From assembly GCF_031143425.1 (NCBI RefSeq), contig NC_090447.1, positions 131,893,106-131,957,105 of the forward strand: a stretch of 64,000 nucleotides of DNA. The letters are read 5' to 3'. The position numbers were made by a program, and so were the translations under genes. Positions 33,251-44,798 of this stretch are shown here, one piece after another. The stretch is from Pleurodeles waltl. Lineage: Eukaryota > Chordata > Amphibia > Caudata > Salamandridae. The notes under the pieces were generated by a model that saw nothing but the letters and a program-made list of their open reading frames with translations, was not told the DNA's origin and searched no databases. Every line of letters begins with the position of its first letter. Position 1 is the first letter of the stretch.

Positions 33251-34720
33251 TAGTATAAGACAACATTCAATCAATCAAGTATTTGTAGAGTGCGTCTTGT
33301 CACCAACGAGGTACCCAATCGCTTGCAGTAGGTCTCATTTGAAAAGCCATGTCTTGACCCTTTTCTGAATTTTATCAGCAATAGGGCTGTACGGAGGTGG
33401 AGGGGAAGGGCATTCTAGGCGTTGATGGTGAGATGGGAAAAGGAGCTTTCTCTAACATGGCAGCTGCGTGTACGAGGGAACTGTGCAAGGGCCAGATGTA
33501 CGGAGCAGACGTTCCTGCGGGGGTGGTGGAAGTGCATGCTCTGGTTCAGGTAGGCTGGTCCTTGGTCATGGAGGGCTTTGTCTGTGTGGGTGAGGAGCTT
33601 GGGGTGGCATCTCTACTGAACCGGGAGCCTGTGGAGATCTTTGGGGCGCTAGGAGTTGTGGGCTCTCTTGGGCAAGTCAAGAATCAGTCTGGTGGCTGAG
33701 TTCTGCATTGATTGGAGCATTTGCATAACTTCATTGGTGGTGCCTGCATAGAGTGTGTTGCTGTAGTAAAGCCAGCTGGTAATGAGAGCATGGGCGACTG
33801 TCTTTTTTGTGTTGATGGGGAGCTGCATGAAAATTTTTCAAAGCGTGTGAAGTGTGTGAAAGCAGGCTGAGGCAACAGAGTTGACCTGAGGTCTCATGGA
33901 GAGTTTGTTGTGTAGGATGATGCTAAGATTGTGGGCGTGGTCAATCGGCATGGGGATGGGGCCGAGCTCTGATGGCCACTAGGAATGGTTCCAGAGGGTT
34001 TTTTTTTGCCGAAGTTGAGAACTTTCTGCCTTGACTGTGTTAAGCTTTAGGCAGTTGTCCTTCATCTATGCTAAGATGTTCTTCTTTCGGTTGTGATAAT
34101 TCATCTTGGTTGATGTGGGGTTGACAGAGAGTGATAGGACAAGGTGAGTGTCGTCGGCATAAGAGATGATGTTGATGTTGTACGATATGATGAAGTCAGT
34201 GAGGGGAGTCATGTTAATGTTGAAGATGTTGAAGAGTGTGTAGTTAAGGGATGAGCCCTAGGGAGCACTGCAGATATTATGTTTCGCTTGCAATGTGAAG
34301 AGGGGAGGTGGACATTCCGGGCACATCCTGTGAGGAAGGATGCCATCCATCTAAGCACGTCATCAGTTATTCCTATCTGGCGCAGATAGTGGATGAGAGT
34401 GTGGTGGGAAATCGTGTCAAATACAGCAGATTCTCCTATGTCGAGTAGGGCATGGATGTCATCTGAAGCAGTGATCAGAGCTGTTTCGATGCTGTGGTTG
34501 GTTCTGAAACCTGATTGTGAAGAGTCTAGTAGGTTGTTCACTCCAGGTGTTCAGTGAGGTTGAGGTTGCCGGCCTTCTCCAGTTTTGTAGTTTGTTGGGG
34601 TCTGATGAGGGTTTCTTGAGGAGGGGTCTGATCTCAGCATGTTTCCATGCATTGGGAAAGGTGGCCAAGGCTTACGAAGCGTTAACAAAGCATTGATGAT
34701 GGTGCTGAGTTGGAGGCAGA
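33251..34720 (-). pseudogene. L2/CR1-like LINE relic
   Basis: The minus strand reads MATFPNAWKHAEIRPLLKKP, then the fingers/palm QSGFRTNHSIETALITASDD with FDTISHHTLIHYLRQIGI and WMASFLTGCARNVHLP. The catalytic YADD follows (IISYADDTHLVL, 34150-34161). A long C-terminal thumb stretch contains AHNLSIILHNKL and ends near KTWLFK and AIGYLVGDKTHSTN. The element ends at an ATTGATTGA-type tail (33270-33285), common for this group. Frameshifts and stops are present and the endonuclease is missing, so it is a 5'-truncated dead copy. Confidence 0.85.
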
Positions 34721-34727
34721 TCACGTG

Positions 34728-35180
34728 ATCTAGAAATAAAGGAATTTATTTCTAAAAAAATTATCAATTCACTAAAAAACATTATAGAGACATAACAGTT
34801 AGGCAACACAATTAAACAACTGTACAAATTCACTGAGCAACCCTTTGGCTGCAGTAATGTGATAGGAAATAAAATGAAAAATATCTTAGCAATTCACTGA
34901 AAAAAAACAAAGGTTAAAAGGATGTTATAGTTAGGAAATAAAATTATGAAAACCTTAGAAATTCACTGAAAAAAACAAAGATTCGATTCACATTTCACAT
35001 GTACAAAACCATAGAAATTCAGCAGTTATAGCTACCTGAGCTAACTATAACTTGCACCCCCGTAATGCACTGCTTATGACCTCACATATTACATCACTCA
35101 TGACATGGTCAGTGGCATCACTGATGATATCACTGATGACATCTCAAATGACACCACTGATTTCATCAGCCACTAATGTA
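34728..35180. repeat. Complex short tandem repeats
   Basis: AATTCACTGAAAAAAACAAAG with GGTTAAAAGGATGTTATAG and TTAGGAAATAAAAT repeats with a 65-75 bp spacing (34768-34985). A second block (35070-35170) has GATGACATCACTGA-like units about 18-20 bp apart. Confidence 0.65.
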
Positions 35181-36299
35181 AGTAATTACATGGATGTGTG
35201 ATTGGGTGTAGACGTGGGTCTATGGGTGAGTCAAAGACTGTGATATTTTTCTTTGTCATACCTTCCATCCACCATCACTTAGAAAAATCTATTGAACAAT
35301 TAGTTCCAAAGAAAAATAAGGACAAATAGGTAATATGTTAGCCATTTTCTTCAAACATAACAAATCAAAATCACAATGTATTGGTGTCATACATTTCAAG
35401 GTAACAAGTCGCAAAACAGTCTGTGCCATTTAGAAGTTGACATTCTAGAACCATGACACCATGGAAGTAAGGTAATCTTTCATAAAACCAAATTAAATAG
35501 GCAGACTATAATAGATTCATGACCTCAGCTGGAGCCAGACATCCTGCCCTCATAATAGGAATCCTACATCAGTAACACCAATAGTCTACACCACAGTAGT
35601 ACTAAAAAGTGAGGCCACATGACCATTTCAGGACACTGTGGCAGTAACTGGTGCAATGTCAAACTCACCATTCAGTGGTGTACTAAAAAAGGTATTTTAA
35701 GCATGAGGAGACACATGAACAGCTTCCTAAACTGAACACAAATTGAAAGTTTAGCCAATGTAAAACGAGTCCAACATGCTAAGGCTTGACATATACATGT
35801 GGTTTGAGAAAGTTAAGCAGCACATATTGCCTCAGTGGCAACATCCAACAGGAAACAGGTCTAATACCATCTCAAGGACTTCCATTCAGTCACAGTACCC
35901 CCTTCTCTAGAGATCTGTTCACCCAAAGTGGGTGTCTGTACCAGGATCAATCCATGTTCCTTTTGTACTTTCCAACAGCAAAATATCACTTCAGATGTCA
36001 CAACTCTGAAGTGACCAAATGAAGATGACATGGTAAAGGACCCTAAAACAGAACAAGGGAAAATTAATGATGTCATATAACAAATTTGACTAAAAAGATA
36101 AGTTACTATACTCAGCACAAACAAAGTTAAACTATGTCAACAAACACAATATTCAACGTAGAGTAACTTTGATCCACAAACATTTTTGCCTTGGATTTTC
36201 CTGAACTGACCAGTCCAACCAAATTACTACTATAGAGTGATATGTTAAGTATGTCACAAGTTGTTTTTACACTGGATGTCAAAATATGTAAGGGTACAC
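35181..36299. other. No gene recognised; likely left part of second Harbinger
   Basis: Non-coding between the repeats and the 3' end of the second transposase. No matching TIR was found, and no equivalent of Myb-like gene B is readable here. Confidence 0.35.
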
Positions 36300-37453
36300 T
36301 TACACTCAGGTGAAGAAGTGGTCAATGATACCTTGACGTAGGTCAATTCCCTCCTCTTCACCACTGTCATCTTCACAGGACATTTTAACATCCTCACCCA
36401 GTGGTTCTTCATGGTCTCCATCCTCTGCGATGATGGGGATGTTCCGTCTCAGGGAGATGTTGTGCAGCATTCAGCAGGCAACCATGATTTGACACGGCTT
36501 ATTGTGTGAGTAGAGGAGGGCTCCACTGTTCTTGTCCAGACACCTAAACCTGGGCTTCAGAAGCCCAAAAACCCACTCCACTTGCCTTTGTGTTCTTCCA
36601 TGGGCCTCATTCAAGCGGGCTTCCCCTGGAGTTGTTGGATTCCTCAGTGGTGCCAAAAACCATGGTCGATTAGGATATGCTGAGACTCCTACATGGAAAC
36701 AAATAATTGATAGTTTGAAATAATATGAAGCGATTGTACATTCCTAAACTAGGATTAAGTCAAATGATTCTCAAGGCATATTGTACTTACCAACAAGCCA
36801 GGCCCTCTTAGGTCCAAGTTGTGACATTTGTAGGGGTATGCTGTTGCGTAGTACAAAGGAATCAAATGTTGTCCCAGGAAAGGGGGCACACACACCTGAG
36901 AAGTATACATTTGGTAAACAGACAACTTGCACAATTAAGGAATGGAAGTTCTTTCAATTGTGGCAGACCTGTTCCTTGGAGTGTGGTAGTACCAAGGCAA
37001 TATGTGTGCCATCAATAGCTAAACCACATGTGGTAGGCCTCCCAAATCATAAAATTCTCCCTTCAAATTGGCTTAATTCTGAACACTTGGAAACTGGATG
37101 AAGCTGTTGATGGGTGTCATCATTGAAGCAAGGACTTCTTGTAGCACACCACTAAAAGTTGGCTGTGACATCCCTCCAGATACTGCCACAGTGTATTGAA
37201 AAGAGCCAGTGGCCACAAAATGAAAGTCAACATTAAGGACTACCATGAGTTTCACTACTGGTGATATTGCTGTTGTATTCCTATTGAGAGGCAGGAGATC
37301 AGGTTTTAGCTGCGGACACACATCTAGTATAGTTTGCCTACTTAATCTGACTTCTTTTATTATGTCCCTTTCCTCCATGGTATCAAGATCTGAACATGGT
37401 CCGAAGACTTGAGAATGTCGCCTTCTACCCAAACTGGATTCATATGTCTGCAT
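36300..37453 (-). pseudogene. HARBI1-like: HARBI1-like transposase, copy 2
   Basis: The minus strand carries MQTYESSLGRRRHSQVFGPC, the N-terminal helices ending FHFVATGSFQ, the first catalytic motif LAIDGTHIALV, then FHSLIVQVVCLP and FDSFVLRN, with AWLVG before an intron (36689-36790). After splicing, the second catalytic motif reads G-V-S-A-Y-P instead of G-D-S-G-Y-P, so the Asp is Val. The third motif keeps Glu (QRQVEWVFGLLKPRFRCL). It ends in an acidic tail and IIDHFFT. A frameshift/stop near 37073 and another near 36930 are also present. It is clearly a different, more diverged subfamily than the copy at 18467. Confidence 0.87.
36689..36790 (-). other. Intron in second HARBI1-like transposase
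   Basis: 102 bp, GTAAGTAC ... CCATGTAG on the minus strand, at the same codon as the 60-bp intron of copy 1. Confidence 0.75.
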
Positions 37454-37487
37454 GTAAGCAAAACAAATTATTAATTAAAATTGTCAT

Positions 37488-39805
37488 TGTTGGACCTGGC
37501 CCTTTTTGCAGGGTCATCCCCAAACTTTTTTGCCTCCTTCCTCCTATTTTTCCTGACCTGTTTTTGTTGGCTTTTGAACTCTGAGCACTTTACCACTGCT
37601 AACCAGTGCTAAAGTGCATATGCTCTCTGTGTAAATTGTACTGTTAATTGGTTTATCCATGACTGGCATATTTGATTTACTAGTAAGTTTCTAGTAAAGT
37701 GTACTAGAGGTGCCCAGGGCCTGTAAATCAAATGCTACTAGTGGGCCTGCAGCACTGGTTGTGCCACCCACATAAGTAGCACTGTAATCACGTCTCAGAC
37801 CTGCCACTGCAGTGTCTGTGTGTGCAGTTCTAAACTGTAAATTTGACTAGGCAAGTACCCTTCCCTTTTCCTACATATAAGACACCCCTAAGGTAGGCCC
37901 TAGGTAGCCCCATGCGCAGGGTGCAGTGTATGGTTAAGGTAGGACATATACTAATGTGTTTTCTATGTTCTGACAGTGAAATACTGCTGAATTTGGTTTT
38001 CACTGTTGCAAAGCCTGTATCTCTCATAGGTTAACCTGGGAGCTGCATTTAAAACATGATTAAAGCGTAGCTTCCCTTTGGGAGCAGATAGACATGTGGA
38101 GTTTGGAACCTTTGAACTCACAATTTAAAAATACATCTTTTAGTAAAGTTGGTTTTGAGATTGTTTGTTTGAAAATGCCACTTTTAGAAAGTGGGCATTC
38201 TCTTGCTTGAACCATTTTGGTGACCCCTTCCTGTTTGTGGATTCCCTGTCTGGGTTAGTTTGACAGTTGGGCTGTTTGCACCTCTCTCCAGACAGTGACA
38301 CAAAGGGGGCTGGGGAGTAGCCTGCATATTCTGATGAGCCATCTGTGCTAGGAGGGAGGGGAGGAGTGGTCACTCACACCTGAAAGGGCTGTGCCTGCCC
38401 TCACACAATGCAGACTCCAACCCCCTGGTGTGTATCTGAGGCCTTGCCGGGGCAAGGCAGGATTTCACAAACAAGTGAGACTTTCCTTTGAAGTAAGCCT
38501 ACTTCAAAGGCCAAAATGGGTATAAGAAGAGGACCCAAAAACAGACTTCAGACACTTGTTGGGCTAGAAACTCTACCTCACAGACACTTCTGGATAAGAA
38601 ACCTGCTGGTGAATAATCCCTGAACCAGACCTGCCAAGAGGAACTGCCTGGCTGCCCAAAGGACTCACTGGTACTGTTTTTCTGTCAAGGACTGCTGCCT
38701 TGCTGTTGCCCTGCTGCCTTGCTGCTCCCTGGCTGTGCTGAAACATGGTGTCCAAGGACTTGGATAGAGGTTGCCTCCTGTTCCCTGAAGTCTCAGGACC
38801 AAAAAGACTTCACTCCTGCAACTGGACTCCTTGTGCGGTGAAAATTCGATGCACAGCCTGCTAAAAATGAAGCACAGCCTGCCCTGTGGTGAGAAATTCA
38901 CCACATGCCGAACCGGGACGACGCAGTACGACTGCGCAAGGAGAAGATTGACACAGCGCCTGCGTTGCGACTGGAACTTTGATGCACGGCCCACCAGATT
39001 GATGCACAGCCGACCCCGGACGACACAGCCCGACTTCGCAAGGAGAAGATCAACGCAGCGCCTGCGTTGCAACTGGAACTTCGACACACGGCCCACCGGA
39101 TTGACCCACAGCTGACACGGGATGACGCAGCCCGACTTCCAGAGAGGAATCGATGCAGCGCCTGCCGTGCGAGAGAAAATTCCATGCAATGCCCACTGGA
39201 TCAACCCAGCACCTGTGACTTTGCTCTGCAAGCCCAGGATTCCACGTACAGACCCCGGGGCCCCAGAAAACCCAACAACCAGATGAGGAACCAAGTCCGT
39301 GCACCGGAAATTGACGAAGTGTGCGAAGGGGCAAAACCGACGCACACCTCCCCATTTTCCACTCATCGCCTCCTCCGTGGTCCCTTGCAGAGATTTTGAA
39401 CGCGAACCAGGTACTTTGTGCTTGCAAGAGACCTTTATTGTTTTATGAGACATTTACTTGTTTTGCAAAGACTTAAGACACTGTATATCACTTTTACAGT
39501 GATATCTCAACATCTACTTATTGCATTTTATTTGTTTTTGATCTGCATTTATCCAGATAAATATTATATATTTTTCTAAACACTGTGTGGTGGATTTGTG
39601 GGGTGCTATATTGTGTTATTGTATGATTAATTGCACAAATACTTTACACTTTGCCTTCGAAGTTAAGCCTGACTGCTCAGTGCCAAGCTACTAGAGGGTG
39701 GGCACAGGATAATTTGGATTGTGTGTGACTTACCCTGACTACAGTGAGGGTCCTTTTTTGGACAGGGGAGAACCTGACTGCCAACCAAAGTCCCCATTTC
39801 TAACA
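37488..39805 (+). mobile_element. 2318-bp solo LTR with GTCAT target duplication
   Basis: Begins TGTTGGACC and ends TTTCTAACA (inverted TGTTRGA ends). GTCAT occurs immediately before (37483-37487) and after (39806-39810). No internal region exists, so it arose by recombination between the two LTRs. Its start (TTTTTGCCTCCTTCCTCC, CTGAGCACTTTACCACTGC) and end (AAGCCTGACTGCTCAGTGCC, CCCCATTTCTAACA) show it is the same family as the LTRs at 8925/13303 and 44799. It contains a GC-rich internal repeat at 38895-39200. It inserted just upstream of the second HARBI1-like gene. Confidence 0.93.
38895..39200. repeat. GC-rich CpG-containing repeat within the solo LTR
   Basis: Units such as CAGCGCCTGCGTTGCGACTGG / AACTTTGATGCACGG / CCCACCAGATTGATGCACAG recur at about 120-bp spacing (38960, 39060). 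A similar GATGAGGCGTCGGTTCCG-type block lies in the related LTR near 46160-46330. Confidence 0.7.
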
Positions 39806-39810
39806 GTCAT

Positions 39811-41379
39811 ACAATACTTTCACAATCAACACACATCTTATATCTTGGTTAGATTAGTGTTCTTACTGTGTCATATATTTTCCCTTTATTTTTAATCATT
39901 TTTGCTACTTCAAGTCTATTTTTTTTTACATGTCTGACATGTTTTACAAATGTGTGAATAAATAATTTGAAATGTATTGTTTGCACATTATTTTTTTGTG
40001 ATTTTTTTTTTTTACAATCACCGCCAACGGAAGGATAATCTGCACCGTGGCACTATCGCTACAAACCACAGTAACTTTTTTATGAGTCATATTTTGGCAA
40101 AAACAGTCTCGTATCTGAGATTTGTACACAAAGTAGCCACCATTTTGAGTGCCGGTGCTTTAAAAATACCCAGCTGCACATCCTAAAATGGCGGGTGCCA
40201 GACTTTGCTATCAGGACATTGGCTATCCGATTGCCGGCTGTGTATTAGGTGGAACGCTCCATGACGGACGCTGCCATTGTCTGTGTGTGACAGCTATGCA
40301 TGAACGCCAATGACTGTGTCCGCCTCCACCACAGAGCGTGAACACTGTGTGCTTGTACTCAGCATCTAGAAAAAGGTTTTCCTCCTAACATTGCAGCCAA
40401 CAACACCTCCTCGACTTTTGCTGCTGTTACAGACCTCTAGGAGACAGGATGTCGATCAAAGCAGGTTACAAATGTGATGGCGGGCACAGAATGCAGTTTG
40501 ACAATGTTATGCATGTCTGTACATTGAAATGAAAAGTCACCTGAAAGAATGAGTTTAATTTTCAGTTCTTGTTACTCACAATTGTAGATTTCATTAGACA
40601 AATTGCAGACCCCTTCCTTCCAGTGGGCAGTAGGCATTGTACCACTAGTATAAGTGGAAACATATAGCCCATGTCAAAATGAGTGAAAAATAAAAAGTGC
40701 AATAAGGATCTTCAAAGTTGTGTGGTTGTCTTATCCTGGAATGTCAAGTGAAATTAAACCCCATAGTTAGAAATTAGAGTATATGTATTTTTCAACATGT
40801 CATGGTGCCACATATGGGGAAAGGTATTTCCTGTACCGCAAATCTAAATGACACAGGTTCTCAAACATCCATACAAGTATGCCCCATTTCTACACGCTGT
40901 TGTTCATACATCATCAAACACCTTTCTTTCACTGACATATGACAGCCCTTCCATACTGCCCTTAGCCACTGTATGTGGTCCAAACTATAGTATCTGGCCC
41001 TTTGAAGATTAGTCATGAAACCAATGCAGCTGTGCATGGGGTTATGCGCAAATAATTTACAGGCTGTTTTGCCGTTAGTATCTCAGAATGATTTGGACTA
41101 ATCAGGATTGTCTCTTACTACAGGAATGGTTGCCTAGCCCTGACCTAGGAAATGTTCGTGGCTTGGATTGGTAACATGACGAGATAGAAAGTGTTACAGG
41201 GACTCAACAGATCACTGCCAATTAGAACTTCTTAGCAAATTTTAAATGTTTGAAAATAATCTGTACTGACAGTTTTGGGAATGCATGTGAGAGATGCAAC
41301 ACAATTGTGTCACACCACTACAGACAAACAAAATCACTCAAAACCACTGTTGTTTTTTCCTTTCTCATCCATACAAGTC
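39811..41379. other. Interior of second Harbinger, no gene recognised
   Basis: Continuous with 37482 before the LTR insertion. It includes CCGCCAACGG and GACGGACGCTGCC motifs (40020-40330) between the divergent transposase and Myb-like gene, paralleling the region 17739-18466 in the first element. The rest is anonymous. Confidence 0.35.
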
Positions 41380-41650
41380 AATGCCCATTAAAACGGCATA
41401 TATGGAAGGCCATTGCCATGAAGGTGCAGACCCTGGGGGTCCATAATTAATACAGCTGGTATTGCAGGAAGAGGTGGGACTACTTCCAATACAGGAACAG
41501 AAAGTGAGCCCAAGCCCAGCTCGGCCAGGCTTCCCAATGAGGCAAGCATGTGCTTGTACCCTGACCTCCCTAATGGCCCACATCCTTGCAGTGTCCTTCC
41601 CACAGCTTGATGGGCAGTTGAGGGCCCAACAGCAGCACCAAGGGTGTTAG
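41380..41650 (+). pseudogene. Harbinger Myb-like gene A remnant, second copy
   Basis: Plus-strand pieces match the order seen at 17738-17342: KAIAMKVQTLGVH, then after a shift YCRKRWDYF, AQAQLGQAS, LTSLMAHILAVSFPQLDG and QLRAQQQHQG. Several stops and shifts occur. It diverges from the HARBI1-like remnant at 36300-37453, as gene A does from the transposase in the first element, which supports a shared ancestral arrangement. Downstream exons were not recognised. Confidence 0.65.
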
Positions 41651-42775
41651 CTATTTATTGTAGCTATCCTTGTTGTTCAACCTTTTTAATTTACAGCTAT
41701 GTGGTTTGGAATCAACATGATGATTGACACAGATCCAACGCAGACGAAGATTTCTGGAGGCGTACGTTTTTCAGACGGTGTCTGATACTGTGTTTAGTGT
41801 GTTGTTTTCTGTTAAAGGTTTTCACTAGCTTCCTCGTCAAAAGCCAAGTACTGTTTTGAGCAGACACATGTTTGCATGTGAAAAAAGGGTACCTGCATTG
41901 TTTCCATGTTATAATGGACATTTGTACGATATTTGCCTCATTTGAGGATTGGGTCAGGTGTGATGCTCTATCACACGTGAGTAGGTAATGTAGGCCTTAT
42001 TACTGCTGACATGGCATAGTATGTACTTATGATAATTGATGTTTCAGATTTTACATTGGTAATTTGGTACAATGATCATGAGCATCTGCCCCAGAGGGAC
42101 AGGAAACATGTGTACAATGGCATTGTTCCTTATCTGAAATGTGTGAGAAATATGTTTCAACAGCAATATTCAAATCAGTTCATGTAGACAGTAGCAGATT
42201 GTCATGAAGCCTTAGTCCTTCACAAATGTGCATGAAAGCCAGTTTGTGTCGACCAGCATGAATTCTTATGTCAAACTGTATTGATTGAAACAGACAGGAA
42301 TGTTTCCAACTTGGTGACAGAGATACACGTACCCCAAATGTCAGTTAAGTGTCCTTAGTTACGTCCACATGAGTAATCAGTGATGGTGAGAAAAGCAATA
42401 TTTAAAAGGACATTTGGAGATGGAAGGTTAAATCACATAGAATTTGGAGTATCCCTTACGGGTGAGTCAATATTAGGCCCAAAACATGGCATGTCTTTTT
42501 TGGAAATTTTGATATGTTTTTGCTCTGTACTGAAGTGGGATAGGAATCTATCCAGTCCTATGTATAAACTCATGCTGTCAAAGCCATTTGTCTTGCAAGG
42601 AAATAATAGTGAAAGAGAGACAAGAGGCATACATGATGTGGGAGATAACATGGGGAATTTCTAGACTGTAAGCAAATGGTTTGTAGAATTATTTCCTACA
42701 TGCATGAGATACTGTTGATAAAGAAGCCAAGAAGCCTATTGCGGACTATCTTAGTAGGCCAGGCTTCACCAATGA
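41651..42775. other. No gene recognised
   Basis: Anonymous AT-rich sequence; short open frames show no motif. Confidence 0.35.
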
Positions 42776-43375
42776 TTGCCATCCAGGGGCTTGGCAGATG
42801 ACAAAGATGACACATGCACCAACACATCCACAGGTACCTTAACCACACACAGCACCTCCACAGCATACCCATCCAGACACAGACAAACATTGCATGTTAC
42901 ATACACTGTACACAGACACCCACACTCGTCAATACAACAGACACCCAGAAAGAGACACAAATCAACACATACACCACCTACACCTGACCCACAGGCACCA
43001 GCACGATCAACAGACAAATGCACATTAGACACTACCACTCCCTCTACCTCCCAACCTGAACTCCCTACAATGACCCTATACATTTTCCCATGGAATAACT
43101 TATTTTTGCTCTGGCCCTGACCCCTTCCACATCCCAAACGTCTTTCCACCCCTTCAACACCCCAATCCACCCCTTCCAACCCAAATCCACCCTCCCAAAC
43201 CCGTCCCTCCCAAATCCAAACCCACCCCTCCCAAATCCACGGATCCCTCTCTCCCCCACAATGAGATCGTTGAGATGCCCCTTTCAGAGGAGATTGATTC
43301 TGGCAGTGTGAATAGGTGGCTAGTACTAGGCATGCAGCCCAGGCTTTGGACATTTGGGCTTTGATCCTTTCTTGT
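42776..43375 (+). other. Thr/Pro/Ser-rich low-complexity stretch, possible Myb-like tail
   Basis: On the plus strand the sequence is a run of Thr/Ser/His/Pro codons (TNTSTGTLTTHSTST, RHRQTLHVTYTVHRHPHS, later CCCAAATCCA repeats). This composition matches the linker of gene A at 8040-8360. It may be the eroded C-terminal exon of the second Myb-like gene, but no conserved helix is visible. Confidence 0.3.
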
Positions 43376-43721
43376 CAAATTTCTTCTTACCCTTAATTTT
43401 GAGAGACTTACCTCATTTACATAAAAAAAAAAATGATAATGCCTTTGTCCTGGCTTTATTTTTGTATTGTTTTTAATTGTTTGCTGGTTATGTTATTTCT
43501 GCTGATGTGTGTGCCTTGCACTTACTCTCATTTGTGACAGTGGCAAGCACAGGTTTTAATTTTGAGGTATCTTTGGAATATATATTTTAGTGTTGTATGT
43601 TTGTAATGACCTTGTTAATTTTGGTGCAAGCATTCATCATGTTTCTGGACATCTACACCAAAATTATATGTGTTTCTGTGATTATAACTGGAGAATGCAT
43701 GTGTGTTTATTTTAACATTAT

Positions 43722-44040
43722 GGCCCTCATTACGACTTTGGCCGTCTCAGGGCGAGACCTCCAAAACCACGGGTGCCAGAAGACCGCCAGTGCTGGCGGT
43801 CTTCCGCCCGCCATAATATGGGTACTGCTGAATTTCAGCCAAATTTAGAGCGGATATCCTTCAGTATCCATGCTGGCGGTCGAGGCACCTAGGTGGTGCT
43901 ACCACCTGCACCGCCCGCCAGAAGGACGCCACCAGCCATATTATGACCATTAAAACCACCTGGTGGTGTCCAGCGGTAGCAGCGCCCCTTCCCGTTCCCT
44001 GCCGGATGACCTCCTCGCCAGACAAGGTAATTTGGGTGTC
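43722..44040. mobile_element. Harbinger-like terminal fragment
   Basis: Begins GGCCCTCATTACGACTTTGG next to TTATG, then GGCGG/CCGCC inverted motifs typical of the other Harbinger ends. No matching right end was found before the LTR element at about 44460, so it is a truncated copy or the end of the second Harbinger. Confidence 0.6.
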
Positions 44041-44059
44041 TGACAGGGGACGGGGGTGT

Positions 44060-44360
44060 TGTGTCTGACCGTGTGTTTAAATGTGTGTGTGCATGTGTGA
44101 ATGCATCTGTGAGCGTTGTGGTGTATGCATGGTTGTCTGCATGTGAGTAAATGCGTGTGTGAATGTTGCAGTGAGTGAGTGTCTGCTTGTCTGCTTGTCA
44201 GTGTGTATGCGTGTGAGTATGTTAGTGTGGATGCGTGCCTGAATGCGTGTGAGTATGTGTGAGTGAATGTGTGTATGGATGTGTGTGAGTGGATGCGTGT
44301 CTGAAAGTGGAGGTGAATGGGTGTATGCGTGGTGTGTGTGGGTGTGTGAGTGCATTGATG
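44060..44360. repeat. TGTG/GTGAATG-rich minisatellite
   Basis: Imperfect repeats of GTGTGAATGCGTG and TGAGTATGTGTG. Confidence 0.85.
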
Positions 44361-44459
44361 CAGGGAGTGGGGGTAAGGGGCACTGTGACTGTAGGGGAGT
44401 GGGGGAACTAGTGATTGCTGGGGGGTGCCCTCATCCTCCTCCTCTGTGTGCCCCCAGCC

Positions 44460-44580
44460 TCCTTGGCTGCCACCCAGGCTCTCATTGCATTTTGCAGCTC
44501 CTCCTTCCTGCATAATCCTCCAGTTTCTCTAACTCAATCATAGCTTTTGTAACCACAACTGATGCATCCCCAGATTGAGA
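44460..44580 (-). pseudogene. Truncated gag start of LTR element
   Basis: The minus strand opens MSQSGDASVVVTKAMIELEK and LEDYAGR, 218 bp after the LTR end and downstream of the PBS, then hits a stop about 33 residues in. The remaining internal region and the 3' LTR are lost. Confidence 0.55.
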
Positions 44581-44779
44581 CATGCTTGTGAGATTCAAAA
44601 AATTGCAAGAGTTCCAAAAAGAACAGAGAGATCCCTAGAAAAACCCAAAAAAAAGAAGCAGAAAAAAAACAAAAAGAGAAAAAAACTAAAACAAGTAGTA
44701 TGTGGTCACATAATGGTCTGCACTGAGAACAGTAGTGTACACTTAATCACTGTATGTCAAGTACAAATACAGGTTCTAT

Positions 44780-44797
44780 CCTCGCCGCTGGTCACCA
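44780..44797 (-). other. Primer-binding site
   Basis: On the minus strand, one base after the LTR end, the sequence reads TGGTGACCAGCGGCGAGG, closely related to the PBS at 13284-13301. Confidence 0.65.
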
Positions 44798-44798
44798 A

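Noticed and set aside
36471..36656. Short separate gene
   Set aside because: It is the 3' exon of the second HARBI1-like transposase (QRQVEWVFGLLKPRF), not an independent gene.
39001..39399. Host exon in GC-rich open frames
   Set aside because: They fall inside the solo LTR and reflect the CpG-rich internal repeat.
42766..43353. 195-residue minus-strand open frame (Gly/Trp/Val-rich)
   Set aside because: It is the mirror of the Thr/Pro-rich plus-strand low-complexity stretch; composition alone keeps it open and no domain is visible.
43950..44513. 187-residue minus-strand frame rich in His/Thr
   Set aside because: Produced by TGTG/GTGAATG repeats; no start context or domain, and it runs into a truncated LTR element.
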